The notes under the pieces: generated by a model
What the model saw: only the letters and a program-made list of their open reading frames with translations
Told to the model about the DNA's origin: nothing
Database searches by the model: none
Program-made: the position numbers and the translations under genes
Source of the DNA: an uncultured Clostridia bacterium
GTDB taxonomy: Bacteria > Bacillota > Clostridia > Oscillospirales > Ruminococcaceae
Assembly (NCBI GenBank): GCA_947629785.1
Contig: CANRFB010000021.1
Coordinates: 1 to 41,511, forward strand
Reading direction: 5' to 3'
Length of the DNA stretch: 41,511 nt
In this document: positions 33,203 to 41,470 of the stretch, in pieces
Layout: each line of letters starts with the position of its first letter
Numbering within the stretch: position 1 is the stretch's first letter

Positions 33203-34066
33203 TTATGCAGGTGTGTTATCGGCGATATTTTCAATATCCGCCTCGCCGTTAAAAACTTCCGCCGCGGGTCCGCGCTTTATGACGTGACCGTCCGAACGGT
33301 ATGTAATGGCAAGCTTTCCGCCGCGAAGCAGCAGGGTAATTTCCTCGTCCTTTTTGCAGTGACCGCAAAGCACCGAAGCAACAGCGGAAGCGCAGGCGCC
33401 TGTTCCGCAAGCCCATGTTTCGCCGCTGCCCCGTTCCCAGACACGCATTTTCACGGTGTGCCCGTCAATAATTTCGCAGAATTCGGTGTTCACTCTTTCG
33501 GGAAAAAGCGGGTGGTTCTCAAAATGCGGACCAATATTTTCAAGGTCAAGGGAATCAATTCCCGATGTGAAAATAACGCAGTGGGGATTTCCCATGGAAA
33601 CGGCGGTAATATTGTATGTTTTTCCATTCACCTCGATGGGCTTGTTAATAAACGTTTCGCCGCCGGCTTTCATGGGAATAAGCTGCGGCTTGAGGATCGC
33701 CTCGCCCATGTCTATTTCAACGGTCTTTACCTTTCCGTTTTCGGGGAAAAGCCGCAGGAACTTTATTCCGCTTTTGGTCTCAAGGGTAATTTCCGTCTTT
33801 TTGGTAAGCCCGTGGTCGTAGACGAATTTTCCGATACAGCGGGAAGCGTTTCCGCACATCATTCCCTCCGAACCGTCGGCATTGAACATTCTCATGCGGA
33901 AGTCGGCTGTTTCCGACGGCATTATAAGCACAAGCCCGTCTGAACCTATGCCGAAATGCCTGTCGCTGACGACTTTTGAAACATATTCGGGGTCGTTCAC
34001 CGTTTCTTCAAAGCAGTTCACATAAACGTAGTCGTTGCCGATGCCGTGCATTTTTGTAAATTTCAT
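33203..34066 (-). CDS. dapF: Diaminopimelate epimerase
   Basis: Epimerises LL- to meso-diaminopimelate with a two-cysteine mechanism. 287 residues. Starts MKFTKMHGIGNDYVYVNC; catalytic cysteines in MCGNASRC and WACGTGACASA. The ATG at 34066 follows AAAGGGA and gives the usual N-terminus; an in-frame upstream start at 34087 would overlap the ANTAR gene stop. Located 17 bases after the ANTAR gene. Confidence 0.96.
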   Translation of the reverse strand: MKFTKMHGIGNDYVYVNCFEETVNDPEYVSKVVSDRHFGIGSDGLVLIMPSETADFRMRMFNADGSEGMMCGNASRCIGKFVYDHGLTKKTEITLETKSGIKFLRLFPENGKVKTVEIDMGEAILKPQLIPMKAGGETFINKPIEVNGKTYNITAVSMGNPHCVIFTSGIDSLDLENIGPHFENHPLFPERVNTEFCEIIDGHTVKMRVWERGSGETWACGTGACASAVASVLCGHCKKDEEITLLLRGGKLAITYRSDGHVIKRGPAAEVFNGEADIENIADNTPA

Positions 34067-34083
34067 AAAAATATCCCTTTCGG

Positions 34084-34656
34084 TCACATTTCGTAGGTTT
34101 TGAGAATATCACGGGCAACTTCCACCTGCGGGAGCCGCATATCCATAGCCCGCTTCTGTATCTGGCGGTGCGCGTCCGCTTCGGAAATGCGGAGATACTC
34201 CACAAGAACGCATTTTGCCCTGTCCACCAGACGAACGTCTTTCAGCTTGGCTTCAAGAGCGATATTCTGCGCTTTAAGGTCATTCTGCTTCTCGGCGGAA
34301 AGTGTCACGAACCGCAGAGTTTGCAGCAGAATGGCTTTATTCAGCGGACGGGGCAGAACGAAGATATTCCTGTCGCCTATTTTCTTTGCGATCTCGCCGC
34401 AGTTTTTTGAAGCTGCGGAAACTATTACTCCGCAGCTTAATTTTTCGGCAAAAACAGCAAGGTCAAGTCCGAATTCCTTTTCAAGAGGGGTATTGACAAG
34501 CACCGTATCGAACCACTTTCCGGAAAGCAGTTCCCGCGCGCCCTCCCCGTCCGAAACGGAAATTTCTCCGAATCCCGCTTCTCCTGCGGTAAGGGCGATA
34601 TTGTCAAGGGTCTCCCCCTCGTTTGAGAAAATTATAATGCTTTTCCTGTCCTGCAT
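34084..34656 (-). CDS. ANTAR-domain regulator with degenerate receiver
   Basis: 190 residues. The N-terminal half has a receiver-like pattern, but the phospho-acceptor position reads TVLVNTPLE with Asn55 in place of Asp, and the acidic pair near the N-terminus is missing (IIIFSNEGE). A coiled-coil link leads to a C-terminal ANTAR domain (about 128-186; RLVDRAKCVLVEYLRISEADAHRQIQKRAM in parts), which binds paired-hexaloop RNA hairpins and prevents termination. In Clostridia such regulators often sit with nitrogen genes; here it lies upstream of dapF-dapL and next to the glutamate synthase operon. Start ATG after GGAGGAAATT. Loss of the Asp suggests control by something other than a histidine kinase. 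Confidence 0.88.
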   Translation of the reverse strand: MQDRKSIIIFSNEGETLDNIALTAGEAGFGEISVSDGEGARELLSGKWFDTVLVNTPLEKEFGLDLAVFAEKLSCGVIVSAASKNCGEIAKKIGDRNIFVLPRPLNKAILLQTLRFVTLSAEKQNDLKAQNIALEAKLKDVRLVDRAKCVLVEYLRISEADAHRQIQKRAMDMRLPQVEVARDILKTYEM

Positions 34657-34689
34657 GGTAATTTCCTCCTGTCAATGGTATTTGCAATT

Positions 34690-34718
34690 AGTATATCATA
34701 GATCTCGTTAAATTACAA
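34690..34718 (-). promoter_or_regulatory. Promoter of the ANTAR-dapF-dapL operon
   Basis: Minus strand: TTGTAA (34713-34718), 17 bp, TATACT (34690-34695). The repeat copy 3 starts 11 bp upstream of the -35 box. Confidence 0.65.
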
Positions 34719-34728
34719 TAGCACTATA

Positions 34729-34884
34729 AGAGTTGAGAGTTAAGAGTTAAGAGTTTAGATGTTGACATAAACCGTTAGTGTTCTTTTCACAACTTAATTT
34801 TGCCGTATAATTTTACAGCTATAAAAAATTGAAAGCTATGATATAAGTGTTACTGCAATATCTTAACTCTCCACTCTTAACTCT
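34729..34884. repeat. Dispersed heptamer-bounded repeat, copy 3
   Basis: Reverse-orientation counterpart of the copy at 27205-27369: GAGTTGAGAGTTAAGAG at the left, the complement at the right, and a shared interior including GTTGACATAAAC and CACAACTTAATTTTG. Separates the ANTAR promoter from the end of the glutamate synthase operon. Confidence 0.85.
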
Positions 34885-34895
34885 AAATTAAAAGT

Positions 34896-35624
34896 TTAGT
34901 TATTTACATAAAGCTGTTTGTAGGGGCTGGCGGTGTTGGGGGTAAGCTTGAAGAAATGGTCTTTCATAAGATCCGCCGCGCTGTAGCCGAAGTTTTGGGC
35001 AAATTCCTCAATGTCGGGGCGGATATTTTCCATGTCCTCGGGAGTGGCGTCCGCGCACTTTACCTGAACGGGAAGTCCCGCAGGGGCGTGGTCGGTGCGG
35101 ATATAAATTGCGCCGCCGTGCATACCCGTTCCGCAGAAGCTTCCTACGGGGCAGCTTTCCTCGTGACCTATGCCGAGAACGATAACTCTGCCGCCCGCTT
35201 GGTATTCGCCGAGGAAATCGCCTACTTTTCCGCCGATAACAAGGAAAGGTATGTGCTTCTGATACTCTTTCATGTGTATTCCCGCGCGGTAGCCTGCATT
35301 GCCTTTAATGAGGATCTTTCCGTCACGCATACCGTAACCCGCCGCGTCACCGCAGTTGCCGTGAATGATGATCTCGCCCGAATTCATAGTATCGCCTGTG
35401 GCGTCCTGCGCGTTTGCGAAAACGGTTATGCGGGTCTTGTTGAGATATGCGCCGAGAGCGTTTCCCGGAATGCCGTGTATCTCGATATTCTTTTCCTGCG
35501 CTCCCGTGCCGATATAGCGGTGACCGAGGGCGTTTTCGATAACGATGTCCTTGTCGTTCGTGGTGCTGACAAGGTGGTTAAGGTCTTTGTAATGCAGACC
35601 TGCCGCGTTTATTTTAGTCGGCAT
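34896..35624 (-). CDS. Glutamate synthase GXGXG (alpha-subunit C-terminal) domain protein
   Basis: 242 residues forming the beta-helix domain normally found at the end of GltB, here a separate gene as in the archaeal-type enzyme. The GXGXG repeats are clear: GHRYIGTGAQ, IHGNCGDAAGYGMRDG, IKGNAGYRAG, GGKVGDFLGEYQAGG, GMHGGAIYI. It closes the channel for ammonia between the glutaminase and synthase sites. Start ATG at 35624 follows GGAGGTGTT; an upstream in-frame codon at 35663 lies in the flavoprotein gene. It overlaps that gene by 11 bases and is the last gene of the operon. Confidence 0.92.
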   Translation of the reverse strand: MPTKINAAGLHYKDLNHLVSTTNDKDIVIENALGHRYIGTGAQEKNIEIHGIPGNALGAYLNKTRITVFANAQDATGDTMNSGEIIIHGNCGDAAGYGMRDGKILIKGNAGYRAGIHMKEYQKHIPFLVIGGKVGDFLGEYQAGGRVIVLGIGHEESCPVGSFCGTGMHGGAIYIRTDHAPAGLPVQVKCADATPEDMENIRPDIEEFAQNFGYSAADLMKDHFFKLTPNTASPYKQLYVNN

Positions 35625-36861
35625 TTCCAACACCTCCTGCAAGCTTGTCGTTGCGGCGTTCACGGGTGAAAGCCATCATCTGCGGGGCTTTTTTCAGAAG
35701 TTCAAAATCACATTCGCTTACGGAAATATGCTGTTTTATAAGTGAAGTGTAGATTCCCGCGCGTTTTACATCGCCCATGAGAATGAAGCCTTTCAGTTCG
35801 CCGTCCTTGGTGACAAGTTTCTTGTAATTTCTTTCGCCGTCCGTTTCAACGAACGCTTCGCCGTCATAACTTCCCGCTGTGATGATATGCAGCCCGAAAA
35901 ATCCGATGGCGTTCATGGGAATGGCGTTCAGGTAGCGGAAGTCCGTTCCCGCCATGTTCTTTCCCGCAGCTTCGCCCTGCATGAACGCATTGGGGAGAAG
36001 CGCAAGAATTTTCTGCTGTCCTGTTGTAATATCAAGGGATTCGGTGCAGTCTCCCGCCGCGAAAACGTCTTTCAGGCCCTCCACCATCTGGCGGTTGTCG
36101 GTAACTATTCCGCGGTTAACCTTTCCGCCCGCTTCGGAAACAAGTTCCGTATTGGGACGAACGCCCACCGCAAGAATTACCATGTCGAAGTCCACTTTAT
36201 CGCCGTTTGCAAGAACTGCGGAATTTTCGCCGAACTCTTTGACGCTTGTTCCCAGAATGAACTTTACGCCTTTGCTTTCGATGTGTTTCTGCATTATGGC
36301 GGAAGCTTCACTATCAAGAATTGACGGAAGTATTCTGTCCGCAAGGTCTATAACGGTCATGTCCGCGCCGTAATGTTCCAGCGCCTCGGCGGCTTTCAGA
36401 CCGATAAGTCCTGCACCTACGATGAGGACTTTCATGCCCTCGGAAACCTTTTCCTTTATGGCTTTTACGCTGTCAAAGGTCATGAACGTGAACTTGTTTT
36501 TCACCTTGTCCATGCCCTCCATAGGCGGAACGAAAGGTTTTGAGCCCGTGGCAACCATTAGCTTGTCGTAATTTATCTCGTTGCCGTTCTCGATGGTAAC
36601 GGTTTTCTTGGCGGGATTTATCTTTGTGACTTTCGTGCCAAGAAGCGTGTCCACGTTGTTCTTTTCGTAAAAATCCTCATCGCGGTAACGCATATTTTCG
36701 TCTGTGACCGCGCCTTTCAGCCAATAGGAGATAAGGGGTCGGGAATATGTGTGGTAGGGTTCGTCCGAAATCACTACTATCTGTCCTTTGGTGTCCACCG
36801 AACGTATGCCTTGGATAGTTCCCACGGCGGCTGCCGAGTTGCCGATTATAACGTATTTCAT
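35614..36861 (-). CDS. FAD/NAD(P)-dependent oxidoreductase of the glutamate synthase operon
   Basis: 415 residues. FAD-binding start YVIIGNSAAAVGTIQGI, a second nucleotide-binding site LIVGAGLIGLKAAEAL, the ATGSKPF motif and the C-terminal FAD contact VFAAGDCTES. It resembles NirB/rubredoxin-reductase-like flavoproteins and replaces the classical GltD small subunit as the donor of electrons from NAD(P)H. It overlaps the ferredoxin gene upstream by one base (TAATG) and the GXGXG gene downstream by 11. Confidence 0.9.
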   Translation of the reverse strand: MKYVIIGNSAAAVGTIQGIRSVDTKGQIVVISDEPYHTYSRPLISYWLKGAVTDENMRYRDEDFYEKNNVDTLLGTKVTKINPAKKTVTIENGNEINYDKLMVATGSKPFVPPMEGMDKVKNKFTFMTFDSVKAIKEKVSEGMKVLIVGAGLIGLKAAEALEHYGADMTVIDLADRILPSILDSEASAIMQKHIESKGVKFILGTSVKEFGENSAVLANGDKVDFDMVILAVGVRPNTELVSEAGGKVNRGIVTDNRQMVEGLKDVFAAGDCTESLDITTGQQKILALLPNAFMQGEAAGKNMAGTDFRYLNAIPMNAIGFFGLHIITAGSYDGEAFVETDGERNYKKLVTKDGELKGFILMGDVKRAGIYTSLIKQHISVSECDFELLKKAPQMMAFTRERRNDKLAGGVGNAD

Positions 36862-37310
36862 TAATCTTCACCCCTATCTTCAAATACTATTGCCCTGTTG
36901 GGACAATTTGCCACGCAGGCGGGTTCGCCCGAATTGTTTTTTATGCAGAGGTCGCACTTGGCAATAGTTTTGCCGCCGTTCTTTTCGTCGATAACGATAC
37001 AGCCGTAAGGACAGGAAAGAACGCAGGTATAGCAGCCGACACAGCGGTCGGTATTTACCGAAATGACCCCGTTTTCCACCGAAAGCGCGCCTGTTATGCA
37101 GCCTTTTACGCAGGGGTGTTCCGCGCAGTGGCGGCACTGGACGGCAAAATTTATGCCGTCGCCCTCTTCCACGGTAATGCGCGGAACGGGCGCTCTGTCC
37201 AGCTTGAAAGCCTTTGCCATATCGGTCTCGCCGCTGTTGGCAAAAGCGCAGTAATATTCGCAAAGATGGCAGCCTAAGCACCAGTCTTCGTTTACATACA
37301 CTCTTTTCAT
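36861..37310 (-). CDS. Polyferredoxin-like 4Fe-4S protein
   Basis: 149 residues with Cys-rich clusters typical of the DMSO-reductase/HycB-type electron-transfer subunit: CLGCHLCEYYC, CRHCAEHPCVKGC, CVGCYTCVLSCPYGC and CDLCIKN...CVANCPN. These suggest four [4Fe-4S] clusters. It likely passes electrons between the flavoprotein and the FMN subunit of glutamate synthase. Preceded by AAAGGAATG. Separated from the FMN-subunit gene by about 230 bases of repeat sequence. Confidence 0.9.
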   Translation of the reverse strand: MKRVYVNEDWCLGCHLCEYYCAFANSGETDMAKAFKLDRAPVPRITVEEGDGINFAVQCRHCAEHPCVKGCITGALSVENGVISVNTDRCVGCYTCVLSCPYGCIVIDEKNGGKTIAKCDLCIKNNSGEPACVANCPNRAIVFEDRGED

Positions 37311-37332
37311 CTGTAAAACACATTCCTTTCAG

Positions 37333-37543
37333 CAAGGCTGAGCCTTGACTTTTTCAGGTTTTATTTTGTTGGTGTTTGTTATACTTTATATGGTTGGAAG
37401 TTTAAACTTTGGTCGTTTAAAGTTGATTAAAGAACACTAAAATTTAATGTCAATATCTCAACTCTCAACTCTTAACTCTCAACTCTGAGTAGCAGGCTCA
37501 GCCTGCTCTTAACTCTCTACTCTGAATAACAGGCTCAGCCTGC
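37333..37543. repeat. Repeat-filled gap within the glutamate synthase operon (copy 4 plus palindromes)
   Basis: Holds the right part of the heptamer-bounded repeat (about 37430-37487: GAACACTAAAATTTAATGTC, then AACTCTC/AACTCTT heptamers). It also has two palindromes of the GCAGGCTCAGCCTGC type (37492-37506 and 37530-37542) and a related hairpin at 37333-37347. The stop codon of the FMN-subunit gene lies in a heptamer variant at the right edge. No ORF seen. Confidence 0.75.
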
Positions 37544-39049
37544 CTACTCTCCGGCGTGCTGTATTCCCAGAATGTCAAGTTCTTTCTGGTTCAGTCCCAC
37601 GCCGCGAAGCATAAGCCTGTTGCCGCGGAGAGCTTCAATGGAGTTGATGCCCATGCCGCCCATGATCTCCTTGATCTCGTGATCCCAAGCGTGAACAAGA
37701 TTTACAAGACGTTTGTAACCTACTTCCGGATTGAGACGTTTTACAAGGTCGGGACGCTGTGTGGCAATACCCCAGTTGCATCTGCCCTCGTGACAGCTTC
37801 TGCAAAGGTGACAGCCAAGAGCAAGCAGCGCGGGAGTTCCTATGTAAATAGCGTCCGCGCCAAGAGCGATGGCCTTTACCGCATCGGAAGAAGAACGTAT
37901 CGAACCGCCCACTACTATGGAAACTTCATTCCTGATACCCTCGTCACGGAGACGCTGGTCAACTGCCGCAAGTGCAAGCTCAATGGGAATTCCCACATTA
38001 TCGCGTATTCTTGTGGGAGCAGCGCCCGTTCCGCCCCGGAAACCGTCTATGGCGATGATGTCCGCGCCCGAACGGGCTATACCCGAAGCGATAGCCGCAA
38101 CATTGTGTACAGCGGCGATCTTTACGATAACGGGCTTTGTGTAGTCGGTGGCTTCTTTAAGTGAGAAGATAAGCTGACGAAGATCCTCGATGGAGTATAT
38201 ATCATGGTGAGGAGCAGGGGAAATGGCGTCGGTTCCCATGGGTATCATACGCGTTCTGGAAACGTCCTCGCCTATTTTTGCGCCGGGAAGATGTCCGCCG
38301 ATGCCCGGTTTTGCGCCCTGTCCCATTTTAATTTCTATTGCCGCGCCCGCGTCAAGGTAACCTTTGAAAACGCCGAAACGTCCCGAAGCTACCTGAACTA
38401 TGGTGTTCTTGCCGTATTTGTAGAAATCCTTGTGCAGTCCGCCCTCGCCGGTGTTGTAATATGTACCCAGTTCCTCGGCGGCTCTGGCAAGGCTTTCGTG
38501 GGCGTTCTTGGAAATAGAACCGTAGGACATCGCAGAGAACATTATGGGAACGTTCAGTTCCAGATAGGGCGGAAGATCGGTATTTACCGAACCGTCGGGG
38601 TTCTTTACAACGTGGCTGGGCTTCTTTCCGAGGAAAACCTTGGTTTCCATAGGTTCACGAAGCGGGTCGATGGACGGATTCGTTACCTGAGAAGCGTTTA
38701 TAAGCATTTTGTCCCAGTAAACGGGATAATCTTTCGGCGTTCCCATAGAGGAAAGCAGAACTCCGCCGCTTCCCGCCTGACGATAGTTTTCTATCATTAT
38801 CTGCTGGGTGTAGTTGGCGCTTTCGCGGAAAGCATTCTCGTTGGGACGGATTTTCAGTGCGCCTGTGGGGCAGATACATACGCAGCGCTGACAGTCAACG
38901 CATTTTGACTCGTTGGCAAGCATTTTATCATAATCCGCGTCGTAGTGGTGTACTTCGTTGGAACACTGACGTTCGCAGGCACGGCATTTTATACATTTGT
39001 CCGTATTACGGAGCACCTCAAACTGGGCAGGAAAAAAGTTTACAGGCAT
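37544..39049 (-). CDS. Glutamate synthase FMN-binding (GltB central domain) subunit with ferredoxin domain
   Basis: 501 residues. Two [4Fe-4S] motifs at the N-terminus (CIKCRACERQC and CVDCQRCVCICPTG) precede the FMN-binding TIM-barrel synthase domain: MFSAMSYGSISKNAHESLARA, GQGAKPGIGGHLPG, DGFRGGTGAAP, and a Cys cluster CHLCRSCHEGRCNWG for the 3Fe-4S centre. It converts 2-oxoglutarate plus ammonia from the glutaminase to glutamate. Start ATG after GAGGAGGG, overlapping the glutaminase gene by 10 bases. The TAG stop falls at the edge of the repeat region. Confidence 0.95.
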   Translation of the reverse strand: MPVNFFPAQFEVLRNTDKCIKCRACERQCSNEVHHYDADYDKMLANESKCVDCQRCVCICPTGALKIRPNENAFRESANYTQQIMIENYRQAGSGGVLLSSMGTPKDYPVYWDKMLINASQVTNPSIDPLREPMETKVFLGKKPSHVVKNPDGSVNTDLPPYLELNVPIMFSAMSYGSISKNAHESLARAAEELGTYYNTGEGGLHKDFYKYGKNTIVQVASGRFGVFKGYLDAGAAIEIKMGQGAKPGIGGHLPGAKIGEDVSRTRMIPMGTDAISPAPHHDIYSIEDLRQLIFSLKEATDYTKPVIVKIAAVHNVAAIASGIARSGADIIAIDGFRGGTGAAPTRIRDNVGIPIELALAAVDQRLRDEGIRNEVSIVVGGSIRSSSDAVKAIALGADAIYIGTPALLALGCHLCRSCHEGRCNWGIATQRPDLVKRLNPEVGYKRLVNLVHAWDHEIKEIMGGMGINSIEALRGNRLMLRGVGLNQKELDILGIQHAGE

Positions 39050-40155
39050 TTTCTTTTACCCTCCTCGCTAAGATTTACAATTACAGGTTCGCCGCCGCGG
39101 GGACTCCATACGTTTTCAGCGTCGGGGCAGATCGCGCGGATAGCGCATTCCTCACTGGCGATATAGACCATGTCTTTCTTTTCGGCGACGACCATGGAGC
39201 GGAGTTTCAGACGGTCGTTGAGAGCCATAAGTCCGCCCGTGTAGCCGAGGATTATGGAGAAAGGTCCGGTTATCAGCAGGCTGGAAAAAGCGTTCCTGAA
39301 ATATTTCAGCTTGGCGGCTTTTTCGGGGTCGGTCTTTTCAAGGGCTTCTATCTCGCTCCAGAACGGCGCGGCGATTATTCCGGCAATATCTTCAAGGCTG
39401 AGCTGCTGCTTTCTGTTCAGGTAGTCGAAAATGTAGGTGATAACTTCCGTATCGGTGAGAAGCGTGCATTTATAGCCGAACATTTCGATAAAGCGGCGGT
39501 TTGCGTCGTAAGAGGAAATTTCGCCGTTATGTACTATTGTATAGTCAAGCAGGGAAAACGGGTGCGCGCCGCCCCACCAGCCGGGGGTATTTGTAGGATA
39601 ACGTCCGTGGGCGGTCCAAGCGTAGCCGCTGTATTCGTCAAGACGGTAGAATTCTCCAACGTCCTCCGGAAAACCTACAGCTTTGAAAACGCCCATGTTC
39701 TTTCCGCTGGAAAATACATACGCGCCGTCAATGTCGTTGTTTATGCGGATAACGCATTTGGCAACGAATTCCTTTTCGTCAAGCTGAGACGAAGCTATCT
39801 TGGTGGGCAGAGGATTTACAAAATATCTCCAGATAAGGGGTTCATTCTTGATGGCAGGAACTTTCTTTGTGGGGATACGGCTGAGGTTCACAACGTCAAA
39901 ATGGCGGTCGAGAAAACGCTCGGTCTGTTCCCGCGCGGTGTTGGAATTGTAGAAAACGTGGAACGCGTACAGGTCTTTGTATTCGGGATAGATACCGTAG
40001 CCGGCAAATCCGCCGCCCAGACCGTTGGAGCGGTCGTGCATATAGGAAATGGACTTTACTACGTCGCTGCCGTTCAGCCGTCTGCCGTCTCGACTGATAA
40101 AGCCTGAGATGGCGCAGCCCGAAGGTATTCTTATCTCGCCTTCTTTTAAAAGCAT
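39040..40155 (-). CDS. Glutamate synthase glutaminase (class II amidotransferase) subunit
   Basis: 371 residues. Releases ammonia from glutamine. The N-terminal nucleophile is Cys14 in IPSGCAISGFIS, so a 13-residue propeptide must be removed. Other class II features: AWTAHGRYPTNTPGWWGGAHPF and VHNGEISSYDANRRFIE. The ATG at 40155, with AGGAG nine bases upstream, was preferred to an upstream frame from 40209 that overlaps the promoter leader. First gene of the operon: glutaminase, FMN subunit, ferredoxin, flavoprotein, GXGXG protein. Confidence 0.93.
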   Translation of the reverse strand: MLLKEGEIRIPSGCAISGFISRDGRRLNGSDVVKSISYMHDRSNGLGGGFAGYGIYPEYKDLYAFHVFYNSNTAREQTERFLDRHFDVVNLSRIPTKKVPAIKNEPLIWRYFVNPLPTKIASSQLDEKEFVAKCVIRINNDIDGAYVFSSGKNMGVFKAVGFPEDVGEFYRLDEYSGYAWTAHGRYPTNTPGWWGGAHPFSLLDYTIVHNGEISSYDANRRFIEMFGYKCTLLTDTEVITYIFDYLNRKQQLSLEDIAGIIAAPFWSEIEALEKTDPEKAAKLKYFRNAFSSLLITGPFSIILGYTGGLMALNDRLKLRSMVVAEKKDMVYIASEECAIRAICPDAENVWSPRGGEPVIVNLSEEGKRKCL

Positions 40156-40231
40156 ATACTCACTCTCCTGAAAAAAGTTTTCGGATAACGATTTCCAAGC
40201 TGTTCTCATAACAGACTTGAATTCAATATAT

Positions 40232-40260
40232 ATGATAACACATTATAAAATGCTTGTCAA
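40232..40260 (-). promoter_or_regulatory. Promoter of the glutamate synthase operon
   Basis: Minus strand: TTGACA (40255-40260), 17 bp, TATCAT (40232-40237). Leader of about 70 nt, containing a CTGTT-ATGAG-AACAG hairpin. Confidence 0.7.
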
Positions 40261-40401
40261 GGGATTTTTGCAAGATTTTTCGATAAAACTTGCAAAATTG
40301 CGTAAATATTTTGTGAATACAACTATTTTTTATAAAAAACTGGAATAAAATGATTTTTAAATTGCATTTTGAAGAATAAATACAGCAATTTGCACTAAAT
40401 G

Positions 40402-40430
40402 TTGACAAATTTCGCGCAAAGTGTTATATT
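40402..40430 (+). promoter_or_regulatory. Promoter of the zinc-ribbon protein gene
   Basis: TTGACA (40402-40407), 17 bp, TATATT (40425-40430). The 140 bp between this and the divergent glutamate synthase promoter is AT-rich with no other clear signal. Confidence 0.75.
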
Positions 40431-40490
40431 ATATGTATAGGACTTTTGAAATTAGCGATACTATTTACATAGACGAAGGGAGAAACGGTT

Positions 40491-41327
40491 ATGAGATGTA
40501 CGGAATGTGGTTCTGAAATTGCGGAAAATGACGTTATTTGCCGCAGCTGCGGAGCGGAAATCATTACCGCTGTCGGCAGCACGGACAGGGACGCTTTTGA
40601 CGATGTGGAAAGCGTTGACACAGGCAAAACAAAGGTAAAGAAGAAAAAATCGGAAAAGGCAAAGCGGGGACTTGTTCTGAAAATTGCCGCCGCCGTTGTT
40701 GTTATTGCGGTCATTGTTGTTATAATAGTAAATATTGTCATTTCGGTAAAGGCCGCGGAGGGGCGGAGGCTTTTCGATAAAGTTCCCCTTGGCAGGGACG
40801 TGGAGAAAATTTCCGCGGACACGGGTGTGACGTTTCTTGACGGAGAAAATTCAATTTACGGCGCATTGAATTATATTGCGGATTACGATTATATATGCGA
40901 GTCGGAAAAATCCGCCGAGATAAGCGGTATTCAGGTGCCGGAGTGGGCTGTTCTGCTGAATGAAGACGGTTCCGGAAGCGTTAACGAGGCTGTTCTGTAT
41001 AATTTCAGCGTCCTGAAACATAACTGGATGGGTGTTAAAAATGAGGGGAAAATAGACACTTCTGTGGTGGAGTTCGGAATGAAGATAAGGGATGCAGAGC
41101 GGGCTGTGGGGTTAAAGCCGTATACTATTTTAAAGGAAAGCAGTGAAAATACTACCACCTATACTTATAGGTACCATTATACAGATGAGACGGACGGAAA
41201 TAACTGCGTTATGAATCTTTACATCGAAGTCAGCGATGTGGACGGGCAGGTCAAGAACGTTTATGAGGAAAAATTAGACTATCTTAACCTTATTCTTAGA
41301 GGAACATCTTCCGGCAGCACCGCATAA
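40491..41327 (+). CDS. Zinc-ribbon membrane protein of unknown function
   Basis: 278 residues. N-terminal zinc ribbon CTECGSEIAENDVICRSCG (Cys pairs at 3/6 and about 18/21), a Lys-rich stretch, one strong transmembrane helix (about 65-86; VLKIAAAVVVIAVIVVIIV) and an extracytoplasmic domain of about 190 residues without a known motif. The topology (cytoplasmic zinc ribbon, outside domain) is common in Clostridia and may link a cytoplasmic signal to the surface. Start ATG after GAAGGGAGA. Transcribed alone. Confidence 0.82.
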   Translation: MRCTECGSEIAENDVICRSCGAEIITAVGSTDRDAFDDVESVDTGKTKVKKKKSEKAKRGLVLKIAAAVVVIAVIVVIIVNIVISVKAAEGRRLFDKVPLGRDVEKISADTGVTFLDGENSIYGALNYIADYDYICESEKSAEISGIQVPEWAVLLNEDGSGSVNEAVLYNFSVLKHNWMGVKNEGKIDTSVVEFGMKIRDAERAVGLKPYTILKESSENTTTYTYRYHYTDETDGNNCVMNLYIEVSDVDGQVKNVYEEKLDYLNLILRGTSSGSTA

Positions 41328-41435
41328 TATAAAGCATATAGTTCAAAAATATGGTGTTTTATGTACAAATTGCATAATTTGGAATATATAATTAATTGGT
41401 TTTATAGTTAAAAAGTAGATTTGATAAAAAAGTTC

Positions 41436-41464
41436 TTGACAACTAAGATTGAATGTAGTATACT
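41436..41464 (+). promoter_or_regulatory. Promoter of a gene beyond the window
   Basis: TTGACA (41436-41441), 17 bp, TATACT (41459-41464). The transcript starts near 41471. Confidence 0.7.
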
Positions 41465-41470
41465 AAAAAA

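Noticed and set aside
40156-40225. Glutamate synthase leader as an ANTAR-controlled attenuator
   Set aside because: The visible hairpin has a five-base loop and no second matching stem, and no clear terminator precedes the start codon.
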